Source: Triplophysa rosa
Lineage: Eukaryota > Chordata > Actinopteri > Cypriniformes > Nemacheilidae
NCBI RefSeq assembly: GCF_024868665.1
Contig: NC_079900.1
Span: 4,240,608-4,304,607 of the forward strand
Reading direction: 5' to 3'
Length of the DNA: 64,000 nucleotides
Shown here: in pieces, positions 55,473-64,000 of the stretch
Layout of the letters: every line of letters begins with the position of its first letter
How positions within the stretch are numbered: position 1 is the first letter of the stretch
Notes under the pieces: generated by a model
The model's database searches: none
What the model was told of the DNA's origin: nothing
Seen by the model: the letters and a program-made list of their open reading frames with translations, nothing else
Position numbers and translations under genes: made by a program

Positions 55473-56184
55473 CGTCTGTGGCTTTTGGAGCCTCCTTCAT
55501 GCCTTTGTGCGTCTTAGCCTTCCCTATGCTCCCTGTCGAGGCTCACCGCTGCAGAAAAAGGTCTTCGTGTTGATTCCTGCTCATATGTTCAGTCACAAAA
55601 CGCCATCAGGGTCAGGTGTCGCTCCTCGCTGTGGCATCTCGACACACATGACAAGAGTCTCCCATATGGAACGTGCATTGCTTTTACTCAGAGCAACGTG
55701 ATGCAGGAGCTTCACGTCCAAAGACAATCGAGTTGTCACTTAAGATTCCACACGTTTTCTTGCAGTGTTACTTGCATTTTCAATAAGCCAGTGTGCACGT
55801 GTGCTGTGGTGCGTCTCATTGCGCTTTCCTGTAGTTTCTTGAAAAGCGTTATCCACCCTTAGTGTTGAGCAATTGTCAAAATAAGTCCTTAGCCCTGGGC
55901 ATGAAAAATCTCTCTGCACAAATGTTTTTTTTTTAGTGTGTTTGTTTGCAATCACATTAACGTCTCAGACATGGTCAATTTGTTCTGCTGTACCCTCCAT
56001 CTTCTATGTGGTTCATCATTCCACAAGTACAACCCTATTCCTGCACGTAAACATGGATGAACTTCACTCGTGCTTCGTTGACAGCGCAAACGTTCTAGGA
56101 GAAAGGCTCAAACGGTGGGGCGTAGACAAACCCTCTGACGGGGTTCCGCATGGCCCCCCCGAAAAAGGGAGAAGTTCCGGTGAG
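55473..56184. other. tRNA spacer, no gene
   Basis: Second copy of the spacer at 54340-54790, with a unique insert at about 55675-55890. No coding region was recognised. Confidence 0.5.
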
Positions 56185-56250
56185 AGGTCCCACCGAGATT
56201 TGATCGCTGGATTCAGAGTCCTGAGTGCTAACCATTACACCATGGAAACC
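56185..56250 (-). tRNA. tRNA-Gln(CTG) pseudogene, T-arm deleted
   Basis: The anticodon arm is intact (GGACTCTGAATCC), but seven bases of the 5' T stem and loop are missing, and the acceptor has an additional T. The B box is therefore lost. The lesion differs from that of the paralogue at 54795. Confidence 0.8.
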
Positions 56251-56355
56251 GGTGTCGAACGGTTGCCGACCACGTTGCAGAGTAAAGGCCGCTCGGTCTG
56301 GTGACGGCAAAGAGCTCTGCTCTAACGAGAGCAAAGCAACGGACAAAGTAACACT

Positions 56356-56428
56356 TGCCGAAACCCGGGATCGGACCACGGACCTTCAGATCTTCAGTCT
56401 AACGCTCTCCCAACTGAGCTATTTCTGC
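56356..56428 (-). tRNA. tRNA-Phe(GAA), degenerate
   Basis: Anticodon GAA. Same acceptor mismatch as at 54971; T loop reads TCCGATC. The T stem is better preserved than in the paralogue. Confidence 0.88.
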
Positions 56429-56640
56429 TACGTCAACTTCCGTAGGCCTGACCGCGAACGACCCCAGGCACAGATTTTTGGCTGACATGCGGCATTGCTT
56501 TGGCTTGCTTGTGGCCCAAATCTGGCAAACAGGAGCGGTCCAACCATGTGCCATCATTCCATGCGGTATGTGGGCCAGATGAGGGGGTATGGGGTGTAAG
56601 GTGTGGGCCGGATTTGGGCAGCAAATATTTGCTATCTGGG
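56429..56640. other. Repeat-like spacer before the right arm
   Basis: A segment rich in TGTGGGCC, CAAATCTGGC and GCTATCTGGGC repeats, probably a short interspersed repeat fragment. No gene. Confidence 0.35.
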
Positions 56641-56886
56641 CTCCCCCACCCTTTATTTAACAGTCAATAGTTGCAACGTATCACATAATTTTCAAAATAC
56701 CTGAAATCAGATAATGTCTGTAAGCAATGCCTTGTTTACAGGTTTGTATAACGTTTTCACACATTAACCATGCTAATATGTTGGTTTTATTAGGTAAATG
56801 CAGTAAACAGACAGTCATGTATGTCAGTCATGCAAGTCAACGAACATTGTTTCATCATGCAAATAATCAAATAAACACACTCTTAC

Positions 56887-57030
56887 CCTTTGATGAACCT
56901 CGTGCCTCTTCTTCTGCCTCGGAGCTGGCCTGTTGCCATCTGATGGCCAGACTCCTGTGCTGGCAAACTTTCTCAGATGAGAAACCCATTCAGCGTCCGA
57001 CATGGCTTTATGTGTCCTTTTTGTAGCCAT
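56887..57030 (-). pseudogene. FASTGVWPS-type first exon (right arm)
   Basis: The minus-strand exon starts at ATG 57030 (MATKRTHKAMSDAEWVSHLRKFASTGVWPS) and ends at donor GG|GTAAGA. It differs from 44310 by a few substitutions (KKRHEVHQR). No second exon follows before the arm ends at 56641, so it is an isolated exon. Confidence 0.7.
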
Positions 57031-57546
57031 CTTGTCCTAAACAGTTTTGGACAAAGTACTTAATTAAATAAACATTAACACAAAACAAAACGAATCAAAA
57101 CAGTGTTCGTGCATAAATCATGCGATGAGGTTATGCATTCTTACCGTTAATACCGCCGTCAGAAATATACTCTTTGTTTGTAAAATAAACGGAGAGGTTC
57201 GTGCAGTGATGTTCGCTCTTAGGTCGTGAACTTTCTACTGTACCTTCCTGACCTCTGACACTCCCCCTTCATTCATCCCTCTCGTCAAAGATCGTTCGCC
57301 TTCGGATCGGTTCAGAAGCGGGGGTGGGTCGCCCTCGACATTCTCTTGCACTACGATTGGTCAAATGTTGAAAATGTTGAACTTCCGCTCGGCGATTGGC
57401 TGCAAATGTTGAAGCGCTCTCCCCCTATTGGCTACGAATGTTGAACGCTGCAACGCGATTCACCGCGAATGTTGAAGCGCTCCCACGCAATTGGCTGTGA
57501 ATACAACATTCTTCAACATGTTGCCGGACGATCCTTTTGCAGCTGG

Positions 57547-57599
57547 CGTTCAGGTCGCAGTCTCCTCTGGAGGTGTGGGTTCCAATCCCACTTCTGACA
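57547..57599 (+). tRNA. tRNA-Leu(CAG) 3' half (pseudogene)
   Basis: Counterpart of 43799: anticodon CAG onward to CTTCTGACA, no 5' half. The same GATTGG-rich flank precedes it. Confidence 0.8.
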
Positions 57600-57849
57600 T
57601 TGCTTTGCACACGCTTGAGCCTCCTCGTGCTTTGCATGGAAACTGTCGTTCGCTGAGTTTCTGGCAGAGGTGTCAAACCCAGTTCCTGGAGAGCCAGTGT
57701 CCAGCATAGTCTAGCACCAATCACAGCTGCCTTGAAGTTGCTAGTAATCCGCTGAAGGGCATGGTAATCAGCAGAAGTTGTGGTCCGTCAGGCGGCAGCG
57801 TGCGTTCTGCCTGTCCCGTCAGGAGGTCAGGGGGTCAGCGAGTTAAGGC

Positions 57850-57922
57850 GGGCCAGTGCCGCAATGGATAACGCGTCTGACTACGGATCAGAAGATTCCA
57901 GGTTCGACTCCTGGCTGGCTTG
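57850..57922 (+). tRNA. tRNA-Arg(ACG)
   Basis: Acceptor GGGCCAG/CTGGCTT (wobble at the end), anticodon ACG, intact B box GGTTCGACTCC. The A box has one change (TGCCGCAATGG). Confidence 0.93.
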
Positions 57923-58003
57923 TTGCACCTGTGCTCCATTTCGTGCCATGGGACGTCCGCTGACCTGGGACAAAAATAGCTCAGTCGGCAAATGTTTCAC
58001 GTG

Positions 58004-58090
58004 CCTTCGATTGCTCAGTTCGTTGAGCGGTGGACTGTAGGCGTCTCACTGGTCATCCTTAGGTCGCTGGTTCGAATCCGGCTCGAAGGA
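58004..58090 (+). tRNA. tRNA-Tyr(GTA) with 14-nt intron
   Basis: Intron GCGTCTCACTGGTC after position 37; acceptor CCTTCGA/TCGAAGG closed; B box GGTTCGAATCC. Better preserved than the left-arm copy. Confidence 0.95.
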
Positions 58091-58169
58091 AGCATCTTTT
58101 TAACCCCTTTTAAATAACCATTGTTTATAAGTACTGGTGAAAATGCGCCATAGGGCATCCAAAACCACA

Positions 58170-58241
58170 TTCCCTGACCGGGAATCGAACCCGGGCCTCA
58201 GCGGTGAGAGCGCCGAATCCTAGCCACTAGACCACCAGGGA
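58170..58241 (-). tRNA. tRNA-Glu(CTC)
   Basis: Acceptor TCCCTGG/TCAGGGA, anticodon CTC, T stem intact. One D-loop change (GTGGCTAGG) and two anticodon-region changes (CCGCTGAGG). Confidence 0.93.
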
Positions 58242-58397
58242 GCACATGTGTGTAAACGGTCCTCCGCAGGAGCCGGGGGTGCCTGGCTCGATGTGTAGCC
58301 TTAATCAAGGCAGCCTGTCGGAAGGTACATGAACAGTTACGGCAAGTAAATGGGCCTCAGCGGGATCTGAAACCAGTTCAAAAGAATCCAATCAGGC

Positions 58398-58471
58398 TGC
58401 CCCGTGTGAGGCTCGAACTCACGACCTTCAGATTATGAGACTGACACGCTGCCTAACTGTGCCAATGAGGC
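58398..58471 (-). tRNA. tRNA-Met(CAT), elongator
   Basis: A complete 74-base gene with anticodon CAT in a CAGTCTCATAATCTG arm and T stem GTGAG/CTCAC. One acceptor mismatch (GCCTCAT). Its left-arm partner has lost the anticodon arm. Confidence 0.93.
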
Positions 58472-58859
58472 GCGCCGCGGCATGGAGCACTGGACACCAA
58501 TTGTCAAAAGTGAAGAGACTAGGCTTGTTATTGATGTGTCGAGGACGCTATCCATTTGGTTACTGCCAATCGTTTGTGTTGGATGGGAACTGCTCATATA
58601 AACAGGTTGTTCTAGGAACGGACATTCCTGCTCGTGACCATGATGTAATAAAATAATAGAAAAGAGAGGAAATCGCTGAACGTTAAAACTCTTTGGCAGC
58701 GTCCGTTGGACTCAGGGGTCTGACCATTTTAATTTCAGTTACAAATAATCCTAACTTTTCAATATGCAATGTTTTATGAAAGTAAAGGTAACTACAACAA
58801 AAACACAACTTTTCCTTAAATCTGTTTCATGACGTTCATATGAGGTGTGAAAGCACACT

Positions 58860-59455
58860 ATGGCTTACCACTACACGTGGCTTGCGAATCAATGGGTAGC
58901 AGGGACTTTTCAGTGTATATATCCATTATTCAGTGGAGGCCTCATAAGTGTTTTGGCGGCATTGTTTAAAATGACAAAGTGTGACTCACTGTGACCCTCA
59001 GTGACCTTTGTTTCATCTCATCTTCCAGTATGTGATTAGGTACACTGTGTTGCATGAAATACTGTGTGCATTAGTCACAGTATGCATATTTGCGCCTAAG
59101 GTTGACATCCGCAATAACCACTACACGTGGCATGCAAATAAATGGGTAGCGGGAACTTTACAGAGTATTATATCCATTATTCGGAGGAGGCCTCATAAGT
59201 GTTTTGGCGCCATTGTTTAAAATGACAAATTGTGACTAACTGTGACCCTCAGTGACCTTTGTTTTATCTCATCTACCAGTATGTGATTAAGCACACTGTG
59301 TTGAACAACATAGCATGATCTTTAAACGTAAAATGCATGTTTTGATACAAAAATAAGCCTCCTTGATAACACAAACACGTGGCCTGTCAGTTACAATGGT
59401 AAGAGGGAACTTCCTGGTTGCTGTGTAGTCTGTTCAGTGGTTGCAAAGTCACTCA
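58860..59455. other. Arm spacer, no gene
   Basis: Inverted match to about 38830-39745. Contains the same short direct repeats; no coding region. Confidence 0.45.
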
Positions 59456-60450
59456 TTTACACTACACGAGGACCTCAAGCCGCGAGACCCTTGGGGGCCC
59501 AAGTGACCCCAAATTGCACAAGTGTTTGCGTCACGCCCCCACAGGCGACATACCAAAAGGGCTAAGGCCTGGAGCCCAAAACAGTATTTTATCTCCCCAA
59601 TCACTCATCACTCTTCCTGCCCATTCGTTTCAATGGGAGACACTGAGACACAAGGCCGGATTTTTGCGGTATACTCAACCAAATCAAATACCCTTGGAAA
59701 GAAGCTAGGACCCCCAAACTTCACTTCCCGACTCGGTGGCCCGTGACGGTCGTGTGATCGAAGCCTCGAGATCCCCTGACCTCTCGAACCTCTTTTTCTG
59801 GACATCCACTGTACAGTTTAATGAATGGGGCGGAACAAATGGTTCCAGGTATGGTGCCCGTATCTGGGGCCCCGAGGGAGGTGTTAACTTAGGCCATCGA
59901 ATGCTAACACGTGGGGTCCCCTGCTGCGACATATTAAAGGGCCGAAACCGTAGGCGTACAGGAAGTGGTTGATCAAAAATAAACAAAAATATTCCATGAA
60001 AAATACAGACACGCTTTTGTTGCTTTTTTGACCTTTGACTCACCGAACAAGGTCATGGGGCTTCGCCCTTCAGAGACATGTTCGAGGGGGCACTACCGAG
60101 TTGGAATCTAAAATCTCGAGACCATGCGACCCTTCGGGGGCGAACGGAAGGCCAACGAGATTTCCATTAAACGTACACGGTTGCAAACCCACTCATTTAA
60201 ACTAAACGAGGACCTAAAGCCGCGAGACCCCTGGGGGCCCGAGGGACCCCCACATTGCACGGGACTTTGCGACACGCCCCCACGGGCGACATACCGAAAG
60301 GGCTAAGGGCTTTTAGACATACCAAAAGGGCTTTTTTATATTCCCAATCATACGTCACTCTCTTTGCCTATTCGTTTGTCGGAATCCGGACCCCTCGCCC
60401 GGACGGGTCCGCGGGGTCGTCGGACCCCCAGGGTGGCTTTCGGGAAAAGT
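59456..60450 (-). repeat. Satellite-like unit (right arm)
   Basis: Inverted equivalent of one ~740-bp unit of 37490-38840 plus part of another (60120-60310). The left arm carries two full units, so unit number changed after the arms formed. Confidence 0.8.
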
Positions 60451-61037
60451 AATGTGCTAGTGGACAAAAAATGGTTTCGTGGTAGTGGGCGGGGCCTGGG
60501 GTTCCACCACCTTTGATCTGAGGCCCAATGAGTGAAGTAGATAATCAGTGGACAGATAGTGGTTTCGTGGTAGTGGGCGTGTCTGGGGGCGTGGTCCTGG
60601 TACACCCCATGCGTTCAATGGCCAGCGGAGACGAATAGCGGAAAGCAAGGACTCGACTCCCCAGCAGAAAGCTACCCCACCCTGAATGACCAGCCATTTA
60701 GCTGTGAAAGCGGCTATTTAGAAGGTTGGATTACCTCTGCGGAGGCTTACCTGAATGGGAAAAGGCTGGCGTGGACCACAAACGGTTTCGTGGACCATGG
60801 TGGGGGGGGTGGGGGTCTCACCAGGGTCTCCATGGCTCTTGGGCGCCCCAAGAGGTGTCCACTCACCCACTATATGGGGGCTAGCTATAAGTGTGGTGGT
60901 CTTACCCATGGGTAAGTGTAAATGGGTGTTGCGTGATCTATTCAGCGACTACCGGGGATCCTTTTTCGGTGAGACGATCCATCGCCCCCACTATGTGCCA
61001 TATGGCAGTTTATTTGAATGGGGAAATTTCCACGAAC

Positions 61038-62180
61038 CAGTGTTAATTTCGTTGACGAAAACTATGATGAAAAGTATTCGTTAATGACATGTTTTCACTG
61101 ATGAAAACGAGATGATAACTAAATAATAATGAATGCATGATAACGAAAACTGTAATAAAAATATACTGACTTTTTCGTCAACTAATAAAAACGAGACGAA
61201 AATATTCATGTCCCACCTGGCGGACATCAGTTTGCGCGCATGTGCTTATCTCATATAAATGGTAGAGAGAAGTCTCTGGGAGAAGGGGAAGCACACACGT
61301 GCATTCTGTGTCTCCACGCGGTTTACAAAGCGTCTTATTTTCCTTCACGATCGCCGGTAAAACGCCGCAAACTTGAAGCGCGACTGCAGGTGAGTCACCC
61401 CGAAACACATTACGAGGGCAGCACAAAGGTTTTTATATGCCTATGTTAACTTAACACGAGCTGCTGCATAACGTGAAATGCAACATAAAGTCAGCAAAAA
61501 GAATCCAGCGCTGTCCTCTACTGATTATAGAAGTGATGAAGTGAGTCAAAATGTACATTCCAACCAAATATGTAACATGTTTGCATGATTAAAGAAATGT
61601 ATCACAATTTATATAATATGTCTTTTTGAAAGCTATTTCTCATTCATTGCTGTATCAAGCAAAGACAGTGCAGCTCTTTCTTCAACGAGGCATGCCATGA
61701 GCCAATAGCCTTTGAGTGTGAGCCCTGTCAGAGCGTTTAATTGGTTGAATGAACTGAATGAATACGCCCTACTTAACGAGTCAATTGAGTCAAATGGGAT
61801 TGAATGAACTGGAACATGTCATTCATTGTCTAATATTCTGTGTTCCAACAATGCAAATCTAGTTACTGAACTTTTCTGAAAAATAAAGGTAATGACCTGG
61901 TTTAATTTCATTTTAAGGTGAAGTAAATTATGTCAAAACAGTTGAATCTTTGTATGGAAGATTTAATTACTTTAAGTAAATGATTTAAACCATTTAGATT
62001 TTAGTAGACTAAATATAATGTATATTTATTCGACTAAAATGTTTTTCATATTTCGTCGACTGAAACTAGACTAAAACTAAAATGATGGGGTTGACTAAAA
62101 TGTGACCAAAACTACATTGCATTTTCGTCAAAAGACTATGACTAAAACTAAATCAAAATTTGCTGTCAAAATTAACACTG
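61038..62180 (-). mobile_element. Non-autonomous hAT element (right arm)
   Basis: Same element as 35512-36653, inverted, with the same flanking 8-bp duplication (CCACGAAC at 61030-61037 and 62181-62188). The insertion therefore preceded the arm duplication. Confidence 0.92.
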
Positions 62181-62287
62181 CCACGAACCCACTAAAAGTG
62201 CTTCCTGAGTGAATTACCAACTCACTAGATTCCTTTAACTGCCTCCTATCCGTCGCTTTAAAGTGAGTCAATTAAATGCCAAATTTA

Positions 62288-62360
62288 GCCTGGCTAGCTC
62301 AGTCAGTAGAGCATGAGACTCTTAATCTCAGGGTCGTGGGTTCGAGCCCCACGTTGGGCG
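62288..62360 (+). tRNA. tRNA-Lys(CTT)
   Basis: Anticodon CTT, B box GGTTCGAGCCC. Acceptor GCCTGGC/GTTGGGC retains pairing by wobble. D loop has one change (CAGTCAG). Confidence 0.93.
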
Positions 62361-62625
62361 TGTAAGAGCCTTCTGTTCTTGGTGCTTTTCACCAGGCCAG
62401 GTGACGGGATGTATGTGTAGCTTCTTGGTAAAATACAGAAGGAGCAATTACTCTTAACCAATATGCGGCAAAAAGGGCTCTCTGAAAGCATCCGCTATAT
62501 TGGCGTGCTGTGACGTATGTGGTTATGACTCTGCAAAGCTCTGCTGTTTCTTTCCAAACCAAGTCCGAGAAACGAGTTCCACGTCTCGTTCTGCCGCCGT
62601 GCCTCGCCGCCTGCGGCCTCTGTCT

Positions 62626-62699
62626 GTCTCTGTGGCGCAATCGGTTAGCGCATTCGGCTGTTAACCGAAAGATTGGTTCTTCGAGCCCACCCAGGGACG
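62626..62699 (+). tRNA. tRNA-Asn(GTT), T-stem mutated
   Basis: Acceptor and anticodon (GTT) arms intact. The 5' T stem reads GGTTC instead of GGTGG, losing two pairs. The left-arm copy at 34944 is intact. Confidence 0.9.
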
Positions 62700-62829
62700 C
62701 GATAAGGTTTTCGTTGCCACATACAGCACAGCTGACGTATGTCTATTCGGCCATCGGGACGGAGGTAGCGTCACGAGGCTTTACGCCAGAGCATGACTAG
62801 GAGCACCGTGATTGTTGAGGCCAACGAGA

Positions 62830-62901
62830 GGCCTCGTGGCGCAACGGTAGCGCGTCTGACTCCAGATCAGAAGGTTGCGTGTTCAAATCACGTCGGGGTC
62901 A
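62830..62901 (+). tRNA. tRNA-Trp(CCA)
   Basis: Anticodon CCA, A box TGGCGCAACGG, B box GTTCAAATC, acceptor GGCCTCG/CGGGGTC (one wobble). The best-preserved Trp gene in the window. Confidence 0.95.
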
Positions 62902-63417
62902 CAAGTTCTTTGTGCTTGGAAGCCTTGTTAGCGATGCTTTTTGGCTGCTGTCGCGCTTTGGCTTGACTGACTGCTGCTAGCTAACCGGTCTCCGTGGCTG
63001 CTGTCGCAGAATCAGAAGGAGCTTTTTGCACATACGGGATTGTCCACTTTAACACTGTTGGACGTTTAGGATGTTTTCTATGTAGAGGTGAGGTTCAAAA
63101 TGTGAAGACAGTGATAAGACGTGTCATAAAAAAGGTCCCCGCTGTACCTGCTGTACTTTTGAATTGTCGGCACTCGGGACACAACACTGTGTATCCAGCA
63201 CATGTTACCTGAGGCCTCAGGAAGCACGTTACAATAGAAGGTAAATACTGTGTGCTCACTTGAATTTAGATGGTGCAAAGGGCCTTAAAAGTAAGAGGAG
63301 CCCAGAAAGGCTCATAAACGAGATCAGTGGCAATTTGTTTGACCTCCTGCACAGCTGCCTCACTGTGAAACAACGGGCTATTTCCAAGTGAAAGAGCAGC
63401 TAAGAAACCCACCGTTT

Positions 63418-63448
63418 TCCCATTCCGGGAGTTGTAGGCCATATGGGA
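63418..63448 (-). tRNA. tRNA-Glu(TTC) remnant
   Basis: Only the two ends of tRNA-Glu remain (TCCCATATGGCCTA and CAACTCCCGGAATGGGA), joined directly. The D-loop to T-stem interior, including the anticodon, is deleted. Complete copies are at 34168 and 52284. Confidence 0.8.
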
Positions 63449-64000
63449 GACCGCAGTACCCGACTTGGAGGGGATATGCACGTCAACTGTTTTCCAGCTC
63501 AGAGGAAGCGTAGTAAAACCACACGTTTGAAGAGCATCGCACAAAACTCTCTATCTATCTGAGCACATGTTGACAATAAACTCACAACAAGCAGAGGAAA
63601 ACCAAGAGCCCCAAAACAGCCAGGAGACAGCAACGTGCAGAGGCAATTCGACAGAGGCGGATTCTTAAACTCTCTGATTCCTAACACGTTCACCGAGGCC
63701 CGCTGTGAGCGGAGCCGTCCAAAAGCACATTGAACTCACAGTGGTTTAGCCCTACGGAAATCTTTCGTAAAAGGCGGAAGTTTTAATGCGTAGATCAAGA
63801 GAAACTCGAGCTACACCCACCAGCTCTCGAACCAGCGCGCTTCCTATGTCGCACCGCAATGTTTAAGGGGGTCATCTTTGGTGCGGGCTCCTCCATAAAC
63901 ATTCCATCTGGGAGGGGCTAACGAGGTGAAGTTCTCGTCCATCAACAAACTGATGCAATCGCCAACTCCAGTGGCGAAAAAGGGCCTGCCGAAGACGCAG
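63449..64000. other. tRNA spacer at the window end
   Basis: Inverted match to 33680-34165. No gene. The last ~35 bases belong to the spacer that precedes tRNA-Leu(AAG) elsewhere (near 21790), so another Leu unit may begin just outside the window. Confidence 0.5.

Larger units (their letters stand above)
54340..56430 (+). repeat. Direct duplication of the Gln-Phe tRNA block
   Basis: Block 1 (about 54340-55060) and block 2 (about 55487-56440) carry the same spacer, Gln pseudogene, short spacer and Phe tRNA in the same order. The Ile-, Pro- and Ala-type tRNAs lie between them. Confidence 0.85.
56641..63960 (-). repeat. Large inverted repeat, right arm
   Basis: Reverse-oriented counterpart of 33680-44705. 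It starts at ACCCTTTATTTAACAGTC (matching GACTGTTAAAAAAGGGT at 44680) and ends near 63960, where the sequence switches to CCAGTGGCGAAAAAGGGCCTG, which matches the Leu-tRNA unit near 21786. Confidence 0.88.

Overview
The window is genomic DNA of a teleost fish, most likely a cyprinid or a relative. The evidence is GT-AG introns, nuclear tRNA genes with eukaryotic internal promoters (including tRNA-Tyr genes with a 14-nt intron), fish-type Gypsy, LINE and hAT elements, and long simple repeats. There is no prokaryotic gene organisation. It looks like a repeat-rich, tRNA-dense, probably heterochromatic region. All assignments were made by reading the sequence; no database search was run.

Layout. 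0-2.3 kb: minus-strand exons of two uncharacterised multicopy fish gene types, next to a fragment of a palindromic MITE. 2.3-9.4 kb: a chromodomain Gypsy retrotransposon (5' LTR, gag, pol) that is partly present twice around a single-base gap (n at 5835) and lacks its 3' LTR. 9.4-10.7 kb: unassigned DNA and a probable solo LTR. 10.7-14.95 kb: a seven-exon transposase-like pseudogene with a hAT MITE in its last intron. 15.07-29.5 kb: tRNA arrays (Ser, Leu, Lys, His) carried on ~3.3-kb direct duplications. These duplications also carry repeated first exons of a second gene type, encoding a protein with the motif FASTGVWPS. One copy continues through proline-rich exons to 27.4 kb, and an inverted tRNA block follows at 28.4-29.5 kb. 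30.4-32.7 kb: GATA microsatellite and a small non-autonomous LTR element with an internal GC-rich minisatellite.

33.7-64 kb is organised as a large imperfect inverted repeat (left arm about 33.68-44.7 kb, right arm about 56.64-63.96 kb) around a 12-kb spacer. Each arm carries the same tRNA set (Glu, Trp, Asn, Lys / Met, Glu, Tyr, Arg, Leu-half), the same hAT element with the same target-site duplication, the same satellite-like blocks and the same FASTGVWPS first exon. A LINE is present only in the left arm. The spacer holds the rest of the left FASTGVWPS gene (to 46.6 kb), a degenerate satellite (47.2-50 kb), a GC-rich tandem repeat (50.1-51.3 kb), a third Gly-Glu-Trp block and a duplicated Gln-Phe block with Ile-, Pro- and Ala-type tRNAs.

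What stands out. The 10.7-14.9 kb transposase-like gene and the 44.3-46.6 kb gene share a C-terminal zinc-ribbon module. The N-terminal exons of the second type recur at least five times, so the two may be long and short forms of one proliferating gene or element system. The tRNA genes show active birth and decay: an alanine-type tRNA with an AUU anticodon, hybrid and half tRNAs broken at the anticodon, different deletions in paralogous copies, and an unclassified tRNA-like cloverleaf at 15.07 kb. Four single n positions mark joins, at least three of which have duplicated or misplaced sequence beside them.
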